This document shows positions 38,147 through 46,571 of a stretch of DNA of 64,000 nucleotides, piece after piece (position 1 is the first letter of the stretch; every line of letters starts with the position of its first letter). The notes beneath the pieces are model-generated. The model did no database searches. It was not told the DNA's origin and was given only the letters and a program-made list of their open reading frames with translations. The DNA lies in NCBI GenBank assembly GCA_012317185.1, contig CP048838.1, forward strand, positions 1,736,001 to 1,800,000, written 5' to 3'. Made by a program: the position numbers and the translations under genes. The DNA is from [Clostridium] innocuum (GTDB lineage Bacteria > Bacillota_I > Bacilli_A > Erysipelotrichales > Erysipelotrichaceae).

Positions 38147-38269
38147 ATGTTGAGTACCATCGATATCGTAATCAGTGCGGGAGGTATTCTGCTTGCGGCT
38201 GGTCTGCTGTATGCAGCCTACCGTCTTATGAAATCTGCCGTTGATACCAAGCAGTGCCATATGCACTGA
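38147..38269 (+). CDS. Small single-helix membrane protein after kdpC
   Basis: 40 residues, with one hydrophobic helix (about 4-28, I-D-I-V-I-S-A-G-G-I-L-L-A-A-G-L-L-Y-A-A-Y) and a basic, His/Cys-containing tail. AAGGAAGG lies 8 bases before the ATG at 38147; an ATG at 38141 is also possible. It has its own KdpE-like promoter and a strong terminator, which argues that it is real. It resembles KdpF in size and general form, but I do not recognise it. Possible role: a regulator or extra subunit of Kdp or Trk. Confidence 0.65.
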   Translation: MLSTIDIVISAGGILLAAGLLYAAYRLMKSAVDTKQCHMH

Positions 38270-38316
38270 AGTAAGACATTTTAAACAAAGCAACAACGAT
38301 GTAAAGGAACCCTGGC

Positions 38317-38380
38317 GGTACCTGTAAAAGTAGCGTGTAAGCACACAGTGTGCTACATGCTCTAGCAGGTACCTTTTTTT
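38317..38380 (+). terminator. Terminator after kdp region
   Basis: GGTACCTG (38317-38324) pairs with CAGGTACC (38366-38373), enclosing an inner GTAGC/GCTAC stem, followed by seven T residues. Confidence 0.9.
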
Positions 38381-38482
38381 ATAGAAATCTGCTGCAGCTG
38401 AAAAACAGCACGGATAAAAGAAAGCGCCCGCATCTTGTCGAGGAACAGAGAAAACCCTACTTGTTCATTTCATTTTATACTG

Positions 38483-38534
38483 AAAAAAGCACCTGATCGT
38501 ATCGGTGCGTTCATTCACCGTACGTACAGGTGCT
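38483..38534 (-). terminator. Terminator of FUSC gene
   Basis: On the minus strand AGCACCTG pairs with CAGGTGCT and six T residues follow. The hairpin overlaps the last codons of the gene. Confidence 0.8.
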
Positions 38535-39578
38535 GATTGAAAACAGTGCTGCGGTTTCCCTGTTTTTTGGATGATCATCTGCCATGGCGGTATGCACGCT
38601 CCATCGCTGTATACGGTGCACCTTTCGCGCTGTACCTGCAAGCATGTAAATCACGATTACGATCACGATGCCCAATACAAGGCAGAACAACCGGTTTTCG
38701 ATGGCTGTTTTGGTGTCCAGAATGACAAGGGATGCATTCAAGGCTGAAATGGCATTGATTACCTGCTTGTATTTGTATTCCGGTAGAAAGAAGCCGATAT
38801 AACCCAGAAGCATGATGACCAGCATTGCATACTGCTGAGGAATCAGCAGCTGGAAAAAAACAAAGAACAGCACGATCCCGGCCAGTGTACCGATGAAACG
38901 GTGGCGTATCCTTTCCAGTGTTTCGGAAAATTCCAGCTGTGTCAGGGACATCACGACGATGCTGATCCATAACGGCTTGGAAAGCTGGAGGATGGAGGCA
39001 ATGAGCATGGCAAGCGATATTCCCAGCGACATGCGAAGAATATAGCTGCGATGCACCCTACTGCGCTGAAACTGCTTTTTCAGGGTACAGCCGTTTCTGC
39101 CGATGCCCTTTCGTTTCCAGTTCAGGACGATACAGCCGCAGATCAGCAGTGCTCCAAAGCTCACGCATGCCAGGCGTGCAGGAAACTGCGTCCAGGGAAC
39201 ATAGGTGGATTGTGAAAATACAAAGCAGAGCAGAAAGGAGATGTTCGCCTTCATTTCCATTGGCTCACTGATGAGTGCCAGCAACAAAACGAGAAACCAG
39301 AAATTGATGAGGAAAGCGAGAGCGGGGTGCAGCAATGCACTCTGCGCAGCGATTCCCCCGCCGATATACAGCAGCAGAACAATGCAGCACATAGCGCCGG
39401 GGCGTATATGCAGCTCGCTGTTGGGTAGCATGGTGAAGCCTACGGACAGGGCTACGGCAGTCAGCGTATTCTCCGCATGAAACATCATTTGAAACAAAAA
39501 GATAAAGCCGACATTGATAACAAACCGAAAAGCATTGTAGAGCGCTTCTTTAGCAAAGGACATACTGATTCTGCGCAT
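38511..39578 (-). CDS. FUSC-family membrane transporter
   Basis: 355 residues with two blocks of hydrophobic segments (about 15-160 and 190-325), the arrangement of the fusaric-acid-resistance/aromatic efflux family (FUSC), here without the long cytoplasmic tail. R-H-R-F-I-G-T-L-A-G in the second half is typical. It probably exports aromatic or other toxic compounds. AAAGGAG precedes the ATG on the minus strand. A divergent marR gene and a palindrome in its promoter suggest MarR repression. Confidence 0.85.
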   Translation of the reverse strand: MRRISMSFAKEALYNAFRFVINVGFIFLFQMMFHAENTLTAVALSVGFTMLPNSELHIRPGAMCCIVLLLYIGGGIAAQSALLHPALAFLINFWFLVLLLALISEPMEMKANISFLLCFVFSQSTYVPWTQFPARLACVSFGALLICGCIVLNWKRKGIGRNGCTLKKQFQRSRVHRSYILRMSLGISLAMLIASILQLSKPLWISIVVMSLTQLEFSETLERIRHRFIGTLAGIVLFFVFFQLLIPQQYAMLVIMLLGYIGFFLPEYKYKQVINAISALNASLVILDTKTAIENRLFCLVLGIVIVIVIYMLAGTARKVHRIQRWSVHTAMADDHPKNRETAALFSISTCTYGE

Positions 39579-39658
39579 GATATCACTCCTTTTTCTACCT
39601 TTTCTTGCTTTTTTACAAAGTTTCCGTTATGATGTGCATATAGTAAATACCAATGAAT

Positions 39659-39676
39659 AGTACATAATTATGTACT
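39659..39676. promoter_or_regulatory. Palindromic operator between FUSC and marR
   Basis: AGTACATAATTATGTACT is a perfect 18-base palindrome. It lies just downstream of a minus-strand promoter for the FUSC gene (TTGACA as TGTCAA at 39705-39710, 16-base spacer, TACAAT as ATTGTA at 39683-39688), so a bound protein would cover the transcription start. The divergent MarR protein is the obvious ligand. Confidence 0.85.
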
Positions 39677-39682
39677 AAGTGT

Positions 39683-39710
39683 ATTGTATCTGTTTTTGAA
39701 AATATGTCAA
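39683..39710 (-). promoter_or_regulatory. Promoter of FUSC gene
   Basis: On the minus strand TTGACA, a 16-base spacer and TACAAT. It lies about 105 bases upstream of the FUSC start and immediately upstream of the palindrome. Confidence 0.75.
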
Positions 39711-39734
39711 TACCAAACGAAGGAGGATAACACC

Positions 39735-40172
39735 ATGAACCACACGACTTCCATGCAGGAACTGATTCGATTGCTGCCGCACTGGCACTATAAAGTAGAG
39801 CGCAGCATCCGCCGGCAACAGAAATCAAGACAGATCAGCTATGAAACTTATTTCTGTCTGATGACGCTGAAAAACTGCGGACAAATGAAAATGGGAGAGC
39901 TCGCAAAGGCAATGCGTCTCAGCAAGCAGCAGGCTACCCACATGATCGACAGTCTGCATCGCTATGGTCTTGTGGAACGAAGTGAAAATCCCGGCGACCG
40001 GCGAAGCATCTATATAGGAATCACAGCACAGGGCTTTCGCTTTCTAAAGGAAAATGCGCTGGATGCCACAGCATTATATGAACAGATGCTGCAGAAGCTC
40101 AGCGACAGGGAAATCGCAGCTTTTGAACAAGCCGTCCATACCATGCTGGAGGTACTTACAAAGCTGGATTAG
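39735..40172 (+). CDS. MarR-family transcriptional regulator
   Basis: 145 residues. A winged helix-turn-helix spans about 40-110, with M-G-E-L-A-K-A-M-R-L-S-K-Q-Q-A-T-H-M-I-D as helix-turn-helix and the wing E-N-P-G-D-R-R-S-I-Y, a MarR signature. AGGAGG precedes the ATG at 39735. It is divergent from a FUSC efflux gene and probably represses it through the 18-base palindrome between them. Confidence 0.92.
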   Translation: MNHTTSMQELIRLLPHWHYKVERSIRRQQKSRQISYETYFCLMTLKNCGQMKMGELAKAMRLSKQQATHMIDSLHRYGLVERSENPGDRRSIYIGITAQGFRFLKENALDATALYEQMLQKLSDREIAAFEQAVHTMLEVLTKLD

Positions 40173-40445
40173 CAGGTAAGTGCTGAATACAAATAGTTGC
40201 AGCGCAGCATTTCCATATAGAATAGAAACCGGTTACTTTATGAAGCTATATCAAAATGGGGAAAGGAAGCTGATCACCGGTGTAAACCATCATTCGCTTC
40301 CTTCTGCATGGGCTGAGGCATTTCAAGCAAGAAGCCTTTAGCCACAATGAAAACAAAAGTTAAATGCTGTTTCAGAGCTGGAAAAAAAGCGTGTAAAACG
40401 CAGGCGATCGTTAAAGCAAAAGAAAAAAGACGCTTCATGATTTCA
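40173..40445. other. Intergenic stretch after marR
   Basis: About 270 bases with no gene recognised, followed by a decayed repeat element. Confidence 0.4.
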
Positions 40446-40547
40446 AGTTCTTTCTAATTTAGGGTGTTTGCGGACAGAGGAAATTCAGCTTCCATTGATA
40501 AAAGTGTTGAATCTCCTGTTTAAAGTTACCCAAATCGATTAAGAACC
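40446..40547. repeat. Decayed relative of the 33.3-kb MITE, inverted
   Basis: About 102 bases. Blocks such as GTTCTTTCT, TTTAGGGTGTTTGC, TTCAGCTTC and ATTGATAA match, in the same order, the reverse complement of the element at 33266-33377, and the right end keeps AAGAACC. The inner hairpin is eroded and I see no flanking duplication, so this copy is old. Confidence 0.75.
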
Positions 40548-40596
40548 GATAGCAGATGAAACGCCTTTTTTTAATGCTGCTTGATAAATCGAAGTC

Positions 40597-41373
40597 CTAC
40601 GAAATCCACCCGAATTTCAGGCATGCCTTATAGATACCGTCATCGACATTGCGCTCGGTAACGTAATCCGCCTTTTTCTTCAGCGCATCGCAGGCATTGC
40701 CCATAGCAATACTGAACCATGCATCATCAAACATAACCAGATCGTTATAATCATCCCCGAATACGACAACATCCTCCACAGGGCCGCCAAGGCGCTCCAT
40801 CATATCCAGAATGCCTTCCTTCTTGCGGTCATGCTGAAACATCAGATACGTCTCGACAAAGCGAAGATTCCCCAGCGTATCCTTTTTCGTAAGTCTGTGC
40901 TCCTCCTCTTTGGGAACGGATATGTAAAGCTTATAAATATCCTTTACCTGATCAATGTCAAAGTCCGCATGGAATATGTAATTGGTTGGTTCCTTCCGCT
41001 CACCGCACTGCCGCAAGAAACGATCATCCACATCGTACACATCGATCGAATCATCCAGCATCACCAGTGCACCATAGCCCAGAGCGCGTGCTTCCTTATA
41101 AACTGCGATTGCCTTCTGCCGGTCTAGCGGTGTATTCATGATCAGCTCATCATTGATCACCAGACCATTCCCTCCGCAGCATACCATGTTATGCAAACCC
41201 GAAGCTTCCATAAAGCCCCTTGCTTTATAGTGTGCCCTTCCTGTGGCGATTGCGACAAAATGTCCGGCCTCCTGCAGACGATCCAGCGTCTTTTGGGCAC
41301 TGGGAACGATTTTCTTCGTCTCATTATCCGTCAGCGTGCCGTCAATATCGAAAAACATATACTTCTTCTTCAT
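40597..41373 (-). CDS. Cof-type HAD phosphatase
   Basis: 258 residues. Motif I is F-F-D-I-D-G-T-L-T, motif II A-T-G-R-A, motif IV F-G-D-D-Y-N-D-L-V-M-F, with a type IIB cap between. It is the third Cof-type paralogue in the window; substrate unknown. The start at 41373 is preferred because AGGAGG lies 9 bases before it on the minus strand, while the ATG at 41382 directly abuts that site. Confidence 0.9.
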   Translation of the reverse strand: MKKKYMFFDIDGTLTDNETKKIVPSAQKTLDRLQEAGHFVAIATGRAHYKARGFMEASGLHNMVCCGGNGLVINDELIMNTPLDRQKAIAVYKEARALGYGALVMLDDSIDVYDVDDRFLRQCGERKEPTNYIFHADFDIDQVKDIYKLYISVPKEEEHRLTKKDTLGNLRFVETYLMFQHDRKKEGILDMMERLGGPVEDVVVFGDDYNDLVMFDDAWFSIAMGNACDALKKKADYVTERNVDDGIYKACLKFGWIS

Positions 41374-41565
41374 GAATTCCATCCTCCTGTATCGTCTTTA
41401 TCATAACGGCTATAAGGGAAATTGACAAGAAAAAACGATGCCGGGAAGCGATCGCATGCTGCAGGACTTCCCTTAATGGCAACTGCAGGCAGCCTGTTTT
41501 TCAGCGTCTGTTCATAATTATTCAGCTCATGCACAAGCTAAGTAAAGAGAAAAGGAGTTGTGTAT

Positions 41566-42819
41566 ATGAAAATCGGTTACGCCTGTATATGTCTTGACCC
41601 GCAATTTCATTTTGAAACCTGCATACAAAAATTCGCGACAGAAAGCCGGCTGCGCAATATTATCCGTGCAAATCTGGCAACGCTGCAAAAGCTGCTGGAA
41701 TATAATGCAGGGCACAGCATCCGGATGTATCGTCTGTCCTCCGACCTGATTCCCTTTGGCTCCAGTCCGGTCAATACCATCCCCTGGCTGGAGGAATTCG
41801 CTGCGCAGTTTCAAAGCCTGGGGGACTATGTACGGGAGCACGGAATGCGTGTATCCCTGCATCCGGGTCAGTATTGCGTGATCAATTCACCGCGTGAGGA
41901 GGTTGTAACACGCAGTATCGATGAGCTACTGTATCATGCGTCCATTCTGGAAGCGATGGGATTGGATGCGACACACAAAATGATATTGCATGTCGGTGGC
42001 ATCTATGGCGATAAGCAGCAGGCGATGCAGCGCTTTGCAAGGGTATACCGGCGTTTGGACCCCATCATTCAGAAGCATCTCATCATAGAAAATGATGATC
42101 GCTATTATACAATAGAGGATGTTTTGTATTTATCAGCGCAGCTTTCGATTCCTGTGGTATTCGATAATCTGCATCACGCCATACTTCCTCCTGCACTAGA
42201 GCGCTCACAGCTGGAATGGCTTTGGCTGGTAGCCGACACATGGAAAAAAGAGGACGGCATCATGAAAATACATTTTTGCCAGCAGGATGTGAAAAAGCGT
42301 AAGGGAGCTCATGCGATGCACATTGATGCCGATACATTTCTGGAATTTATCCGCGAGCGGGAAGGGCTGGATATGGATATCATGCTGGAGGTAAAGGATA
42401 AAAACATATCCGCAATCAAATGCAGGAATCTGTTAGAGAAAACGCTGCAGGATGCACAAGCGGAGTGGAAGCGATACCGGCTGTTGTTTTTACTCGACAG
42501 TACCCGCCTGTATGAGGTCTGGAATACGCTTATGCACAGCAGCTGTGGGATTCAAAGTCTTGATTTTTATCATGTATGCGAGGATATCGGCAGAAGAGTG
42601 CACACCGCTTCGGATGTTTTGCGTATGCTGCAGCATGTAATACAGAATATGGACTGGACACAGCGTACAGCCAATCTGCTGCTACGTGCTGTAACGGCAT
42701 ATGAAGCCCGGGAAAAAAGCCTGGAGCAGCTGCTGGACACCCTGCTTCGAGCGTGCGAGCGTGAACAACGGTATGACCTGTATGATGCGGTGCTGCTTCT
42801 GAAAACCTATGAGGTATAA
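41566..42819 (+). CDS. uvsE: UV damage endonuclease (UvdE/UvsE)
   Basis: 417 residues. It nicks DNA 5' of UV photoproducts in an alternative excision pathway. The TIM-barrel metal-site blocks are visible: G-Y-A-C, Y-R-L-S-S-D-L-I-P-F-G, S-L-H-P-G-Q-Y, L-H-V-G-G, I-E-N-D-D and V-V-F-D-N-L-H-H. The core ends near residue 300; the last 115 residues form a helical extension I do not recognise. AAAGGAG is 8 bases before the ATG at 41566. A lipoprotein gene follows after 44 bases. Confidence 0.93.
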   Translation: MKIGYACICLDPQFHFETCIQKFATESRLRNIIRANLATLQKLLEYNAGHSIRMYRLSSDLIPFGSSPVNTIPWLEEFAAQFQSLGDYVREHGMRVSLHPGQYCVINSPREEVVTRSIDELLYHASILEAMGLDATHKMILHVGGIYGDKQQAMQRFARVYRRLDPIIQKHLIIENDDRYYTIEDVLYLSAQLSIPVVFDNLHHAILPPALERSQLEWLWLVADTWKKEDGIMKIHFCQQDVKKRKGAHAMHIDADTFLEFIREREGLDMDIMLEVKDKNISAIKCRNLLEKTLQDAQAEWKRYRLLFLLDSTRLYEVWNTLMHSSCGIQSLDFYHVCEDIGRRVHTASDVLRMLQHVIQNMDWTQRTANLLLRAVTAYEAREKSLEQLLDTLLRACEREQRYDLYDAVLLLKTYEV

Positions 42820-42863
42820 AACCGTAAGGATGAGACATACTACCTATGACAGGAGGCTGGAAT

Positions 42864-43484
42864 ATGAATAAACTAGTACAGAAAGCAGCGTGTATCGCGC
42901 TTTTGGCTGCACTGATGGGCGGCTGCAGTATGAATGACAAGAAGGATGCAAATACGAAAACAAACGAGACCAAGGAAGCTGCGGAAAAAAGCGTAAAGGA
43001 CGCCAAGAACAAGACGGAAGACAGCATTGATAATGTCATGAATTATTTCAAGGATAAAGGTCTGAAATATGAAAATTCCAAGGCGATCACCGATATTGAC
43101 TTTGCGGCTTATGAGGGCAGAAGCTTTGATTACAACGGAAGCACCGGGTATTTGTATCGCGTGAAATCCAATGATGACAATATGAAAAAGGTCCTGAAGG
43201 AAGCAAAGGATAACGGCAAGGTGAAGGTCAGCATCAATAATAAGGAACAGGAATACGGTGCCAAGGTAAACGGTGATTTCCTATTCCTCTACGATACCAA
43301 TGCAGACTGGAATGATGTTGTCACGGCATTCCCGAATTATACCTATGCAGGTACGGGGACAACCGGAACCAACGGAACAAATGGTGTAAGCGAGCCCTCC
43401 AATCCGGGGACTACGAAGAATGCGAATGAGCAGAACAGCAATGTCAATACACCAAATGATGCCAAAAACGGAATGGAAGACTAA
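42864..43484 (+). CDS. Lipoprotein of unknown function
   Basis: 206 residues. A signal peptide ends in the lipobox L-M-G-G-C-S, so the mature protein is anchored at Cys21 or so. A Lys/Asp/Asn/Glu-rich stretch (about 22-60) leads to a compact domain (about 62-160), then a low-complexity Thr/Gly/Asn/Pro-rich tail. AGGAGG precedes the ATG at 42864. I do not recognise the domain. It may be co-transcribed with the UV endonuclease gene. Confidence 0.85.
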   Translation: MNKLVQKAACIALLAALMGGCSMNDKKDANTKTNETKEAAEKSVKDAKNKTEDSIDNVMNYFKDKGLKYENSKAITDIDFAAYEGRSFDYNGSTGYLYRVKSNDDNMKKVLKEAKDNGKVKVSINNKEQEYGAKVNGDFLFLYDTNADWNDVVTAFPNYTYAGTGTTGTNGTNGVSEPSNPGTTKNANEQNSNVNTPNDAKNGMED

Positions 43485-43497
43485 ACAGCTTACATAG

Positions 43498-43534
43498 AAA
43501 AGCGGATGCACCTCATTGTGAATCTGCTTTTTTT
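43498..43534 (+). terminator. Terminator after lipoprotein gene
   Basis: AAAAGCGGAT pairs with ATCTGCTTTT (one G-U) and is followed by further T residues. Confidence 0.8.
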
Positions 43535-43681
43535 ATACAGCCATCGTATGAATCTTTCAAAGATAGGGTAGGGAAGCTCACTTGCAGTAATAGCATGCAT
43601 TTTTTTATATAGGACAGCGTATAGGGTAAGCCGCTATGCTGATGATATTGCTGTGTTCCCATATTTTTATAGATAAATTGC

Positions 43682-43706
43682 ATTGTTACATGTATAATGT
43701 AACAAT
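43682..43706 (+). promoter_or_regulatory. Palindromic operator over the ankyrin/WYL promoter
   Basis: ATTGTTACAT, 5 bases, ATGTAACAAT: a perfect 10-base inverted repeat. The -10 box TATAAT (43693-43698) lies inside it, so binding would block RNA polymerase. The WYL regulator encoded second in this operon is the natural candidate for autoregulation. Confidence 0.8.
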
Positions 43707-43744
43707 AGGGCATATCATAAAGACATCAAGAAAGGATGTGCCTT

Positions 43745-44104
43745 ATGATGAGTGATAGAAAACTGGCAACAATGATGTTGAATGCTGTATGGAATGAGGA
43801 TGTCAGAGGTCTGCGTCGCGTACTTCGCATGGGAGCGGATCCAAACTGGATATTCAATGGATATCCGATTCTGATTCATGCTGTTTTCACAAGAAATGAA
43901 AAAATTATGATGCTGCTGATCAAGGCAGGGGCCGTGCAGGTTGAGGAGGCACTGGGCTTTGCACTGGATCGCTGTGTGGGAGAGATGATATTTCCGCTGG
44001 CATTTCTGGGAATCGTGCCAAAGGAGGAAGAGGTCAAGGAGGAATTCGGACCTTACCCGTCCCGGTACTGTCCGCTCGATTATCCGCTGCCCGCACGAGC
44101 ATAG
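43745..44104 (+). CDS. Small ankyrin-repeat protein
   Basis: 119 residues. One to two ankyrin-like repeats are visible at about 10-75 (D-V-R-G-L-R-R-V-L-R-M-G-A-D-P-N, then P-I-L-I-H-A-V-F-T-R-N-E-K-I-M-M-L-L-I-K-A-G-A), a protein-interaction fold. The C-terminus is short and Pro/Tyr-rich. Its ATG at 43745 follows AAAGGATG. It lies 12 bases before a WYL regulator gene and shares its promoter. Confidence 0.8.
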   Translation: MMSDRKLATMMLNAVWNEDVRGLRRVLRMGADPNWIFNGYPILIHAVFTRNEKIMMLLIKAGAVQVEEALGFALDRCVGEMIFPLAFLGIVPKEEEVKEEFGPYPSRYCPLDYPLPARA

Positions 44105-44116
44105 ACGGGAGGAATT

Positions 44117-45058
44117 ATGAAACGATGTGCTGCCTGTATCCGTATGCTTCAGCTATTGCGTTCCCGCGGGTTTATGACACGCGAGGAGCTGGCACAGGAG
44201 CTGGATACCAATGTCAGAAATATTCTGGAATATCGCAAGGAGCTGGAGGAAGCGGGCTATGTGATCGAAGGGACCACTGGGAAATACGGCGGTTATCAGC
44301 TGAAATCGGGAACGCTTCTTCCGGTGGCGGGGCTGTATGAGGAGGAGCTGCGCTCCCTTCAGGAATCCAGACGCTATCTGGAAAGTCACCGTGACTTTCT
44401 GCCTTATGCAACATATTGCAGAGCAATTGATAAATTTCTGGCAACAACCACGCTGCAGGTGCGGGAAAGCGGCGTGTATGTGGAAGAGAGCGCGGATGTA
44501 ACCGGTACAATGATATCGATGATACGCATCTGTGAGCAGGGAAGAGATGCCCTTTTTGCGGTGGAGCTGCAGTATAAAAGTCTTCATGCTTCTGATTTTG
44601 AAACCATCGTCATTCAGCCCTATGAGATCATTAATGTAAAGGGCAGCTATTATTGTCTTGCATATTCGCTGAAGGCCAGAGCTTATCGAAACTTCAAATT
44701 CAGTGAGGAGCGTATGCGGAATGTGCGGCTGACCAGACGTCCGTTTGTACGGGATGCGGACTTTCATATCCGTGATTATATCGGGAAGACAGGATTGATC
44801 CGTGATGAAATCATCGAGCTGAAGCTGTATGTCTATGGAGAAAGCGCCCGCCTGATCAGTGAAAAAAAGCCCGGTATTTCTCCGGTGCTGGAATGGGTGG
44901 ATGAGCAGACACTGTATCTGACCACCATGATGGAGGGAAGAATCAGTGCGCGTAATTTTCTGCTGTCGCTGGGAAACCAGTGCCAACTTGTCAGTCCGCA
45001 GGACCTGAAGCAGGAAATCCATGCGATTGCAAAAGATATGCTCGCTTTATATTCCTAA
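44117..45058 (+). CDS. WYL-domain transcriptional regulator
   Basis: 313 residues. An N-terminal helix-turn-helix (about 5-60: F-M-T-R-E-E-L-A-Q-E-L-D-T-N-V-R-N-I-L-E-Y), then a WYL domain (about 135-215, with S-Y-Y-C-L-A-Y-S in place of S-W-Y-L) and a C-terminal dimerisation/WCX region. The ligand is unknown. GGGAGG precedes the ATG. A perfect palindrome over the promoter of this two-gene unit is a likely operator. The DUF2779 gene starts 49 bases downstream. Confidence 0.87.
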   Translation: MKRCAACIRMLQLLRSRGFMTREELAQELDTNVRNILEYRKELEEAGYVIEGTTGKYGGYQLKSGTLLPVAGLYEEELRSLQESRRYLESHRDFLPYATYCRAIDKFLATTTLQVRESGVYVEESADVTGTMISMIRICEQGRDALFAVELQYKSLHASDFETIVIQPYEIINVKGSYYCLAYSLKARAYRNFKFSEERMRNVRLTRRPFVRDADFHIRDYIGKTGLIRDEIIELKLYVYGESARLISEKKPGISPVLEWVDEQTLYLTTMMEGRISARNFLLSLGNQCQLVSPQDLKQEIHAIAKDMLALYS

Positions 45059-45107
45059 TTTCTCTTACATCTGGTATAATTTTACCTGGAGAGTGAGTTG
45101 ATACGCA

Positions 45108-46571
45108 ATGCTGCATCTTACAGATATAAAGAAATATGAGCGCTGTCCCAGAGCCTTCTGGCTGTCACGGCGCCAAAAAAAGGAATTTGTTCCCTTTGTA
45201 AATTATAATGAAAGCATGAGCGAGCTGGTAAAGCAGCTGCTGATGATCCGCGAAGAGGATGCGTTCGTCGGAAAGGCGAATGACAGTGGGGAACTTGCAT
45301 TACAGGCGCTGCATGAGAAAAAAGTGCTCATCCACGCCCGCTTTGTCTATGAAGATTTAAGAATCAACGTACCGTTTCTGGTACAGGAGGATGGCAGGCG
45401 TATTCTTTATTTCACCTATCGCAGCTGTTTTCCCAAGGAGCATGAGGCTGTCCGTATGGCACAGTATCTGGCGGTGCTGGAAAAGCTGGGGGTCTCGATT
45501 GATGCAGTGTATGCCATTCATCTGAATGCGGCGTATGTCCGAGGAAAAGAGCTGGATGTCAGACAGCTGCTGATCGTTGATGAATATTTATACAACGGTA
45601 AGAACAAGGCGCACAAAACGATTCGGGAATTGCTGGATAAGCAGGAAATCGATTTGGATGCCATGCTGGAAAAGCTGCATGCCTGTGAGGCTATGGACGA
45701 TATCCCCGTGAAGCGAAGTCATGTGTGTACACGCGGCGGCAAGTGTATGTATTATGACGACTGCTTCCCGGAAGAGCCGGCGGATGATTCCATTTTGAAT
45801 CTGGTGCAGGCTGCTCAAAAATATGATATGCATGAGGAGGGGATCACCACCCTGCGGGATGCGGATATCGATCGAATCGAGGGAACACGTCATCAGTATG
45901 CGCAGATCATGGCGGCCCGCAATCACGGACTGTATGTGGATAAGGGAGCGCTGCGCTGCTGGAAGAAGGCACATATCCAGACACCGGTTTCCTATCTGGA
46001 TTTTGAATGGGAAACCTATGCGTTTCCTCCGTATGAGGGTATGAAGCCCTTTGATGTCCTGGTTTTCCAGTATAGTCTGCATATTGAGGAGCAGCAGGAG
46101 CTGCGTCATGTCGGCTTTATCGGAGAGAGGGACTGCCGCAGGGCTTTCCTTGAGCATCTGCTTGCCCATATTCCGAAGACGGGAACGATTCTCGTCTATA
46201 ATATGGAGGGGGCGGAAAAGCTGCGTCTGGTACAGCTGGCACAGCAGTTTCCGGAATATGAGGAGCGTTTGCGTGCTGTGTGGGAGCGTATGGTTGATCT
46301 GTCACTTCCGTTTTCAACCGGAAATGTCTATGATATCCGGATGGCAGGCTTTTACTCGCTGAAGAGGCTGGTACCTGTATTCTCTGATTACAGCTATCAG
46401 GATCTGGAAATTTCCTATGGTATGGATGCGGTTGAAAAATGGAGGGAATACTGTACGGCTGACGCAGAAAAAAAGCAGGAAATCTATGGGCAGCTGGAGC
46501 AATACTGTGCCATGGATACCTATGCTGAATATATCGTGTATCATGCCCTGGAGGATATGATGCGTGACTAA
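45108..46571 (+). CDS. DUF2779 protein, RecB-like plus RNase H-like
   Basis: 487 residues. Cys13 (K-Y-E-R-C-P-R-A-F-W-L) with C-T-R-G-G-K-C-M-Y-Y-D-D-C near 210-225 gives a 1+3 cysteine pattern like the Fe-S site of Cas4/AddB nucleases. The part between, where this family normally carries D...E-x-K, reads I-N-V-P-F and F-T-Y-R-S, so the RecB-like nuclease site seems lost. The C-terminal half (about 300-487) looks like a DEDD-type RNase H fold: L-D-F-E, V-Y-N-M-E-G and Y-C-A-M-D-T-Y-A. The ATG at 45108 lacks a strong ribosome binding site; TATAAT lies at 45075. Function unknown. Confidence 0.8.
   Translation: MLHLTDIKKYERCPRAFWLSRRQKKEFVPFVNYNESMSELVKQLLMIREEDAFVGKANDSGELALQALHEKKVLIHARFVYEDLRINVPFLVQEDGRRILYFTYRSCFPKEHEAVRMAQYLAVLEKLGVSIDAVYAIHLNAAYVRGKELDVRQLLIVDEYLYNGKNKAHKTIRELLDKQEIDLDAMLEKLHACEAMDDIPVKRSHVCTRGGKCMYYDDCFPEEPADDSILNLVQAAQKYDMHEEGITTLRDADIDRIEGTRHQYAQIMAARNHGLYVDKGALRCWKKAHIQTPVSYLDFEWETYAFPPYEGMKPFDVLVFQYSLHIEEQQELRHVGFIGERDCRRAFLEHLLAHIPKTGTILVYNMEGAEKLRLVQLAQQFPEYEERLRAVWERMVDLSLPFSTGNVYDIRMAGFYSLKRLVPVFSDYSYQDLEISYGMDAVEKWREYCTADAEKKQEIYGQLEQYCAMDTYAEYIVYHALEDMMRD

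Noticed and set aside
44153..45022. 289-codon open frame on the minus strand
   Set aside because: It is antisense to the WYL regulator gene, which has domain and ribosome binding site support.
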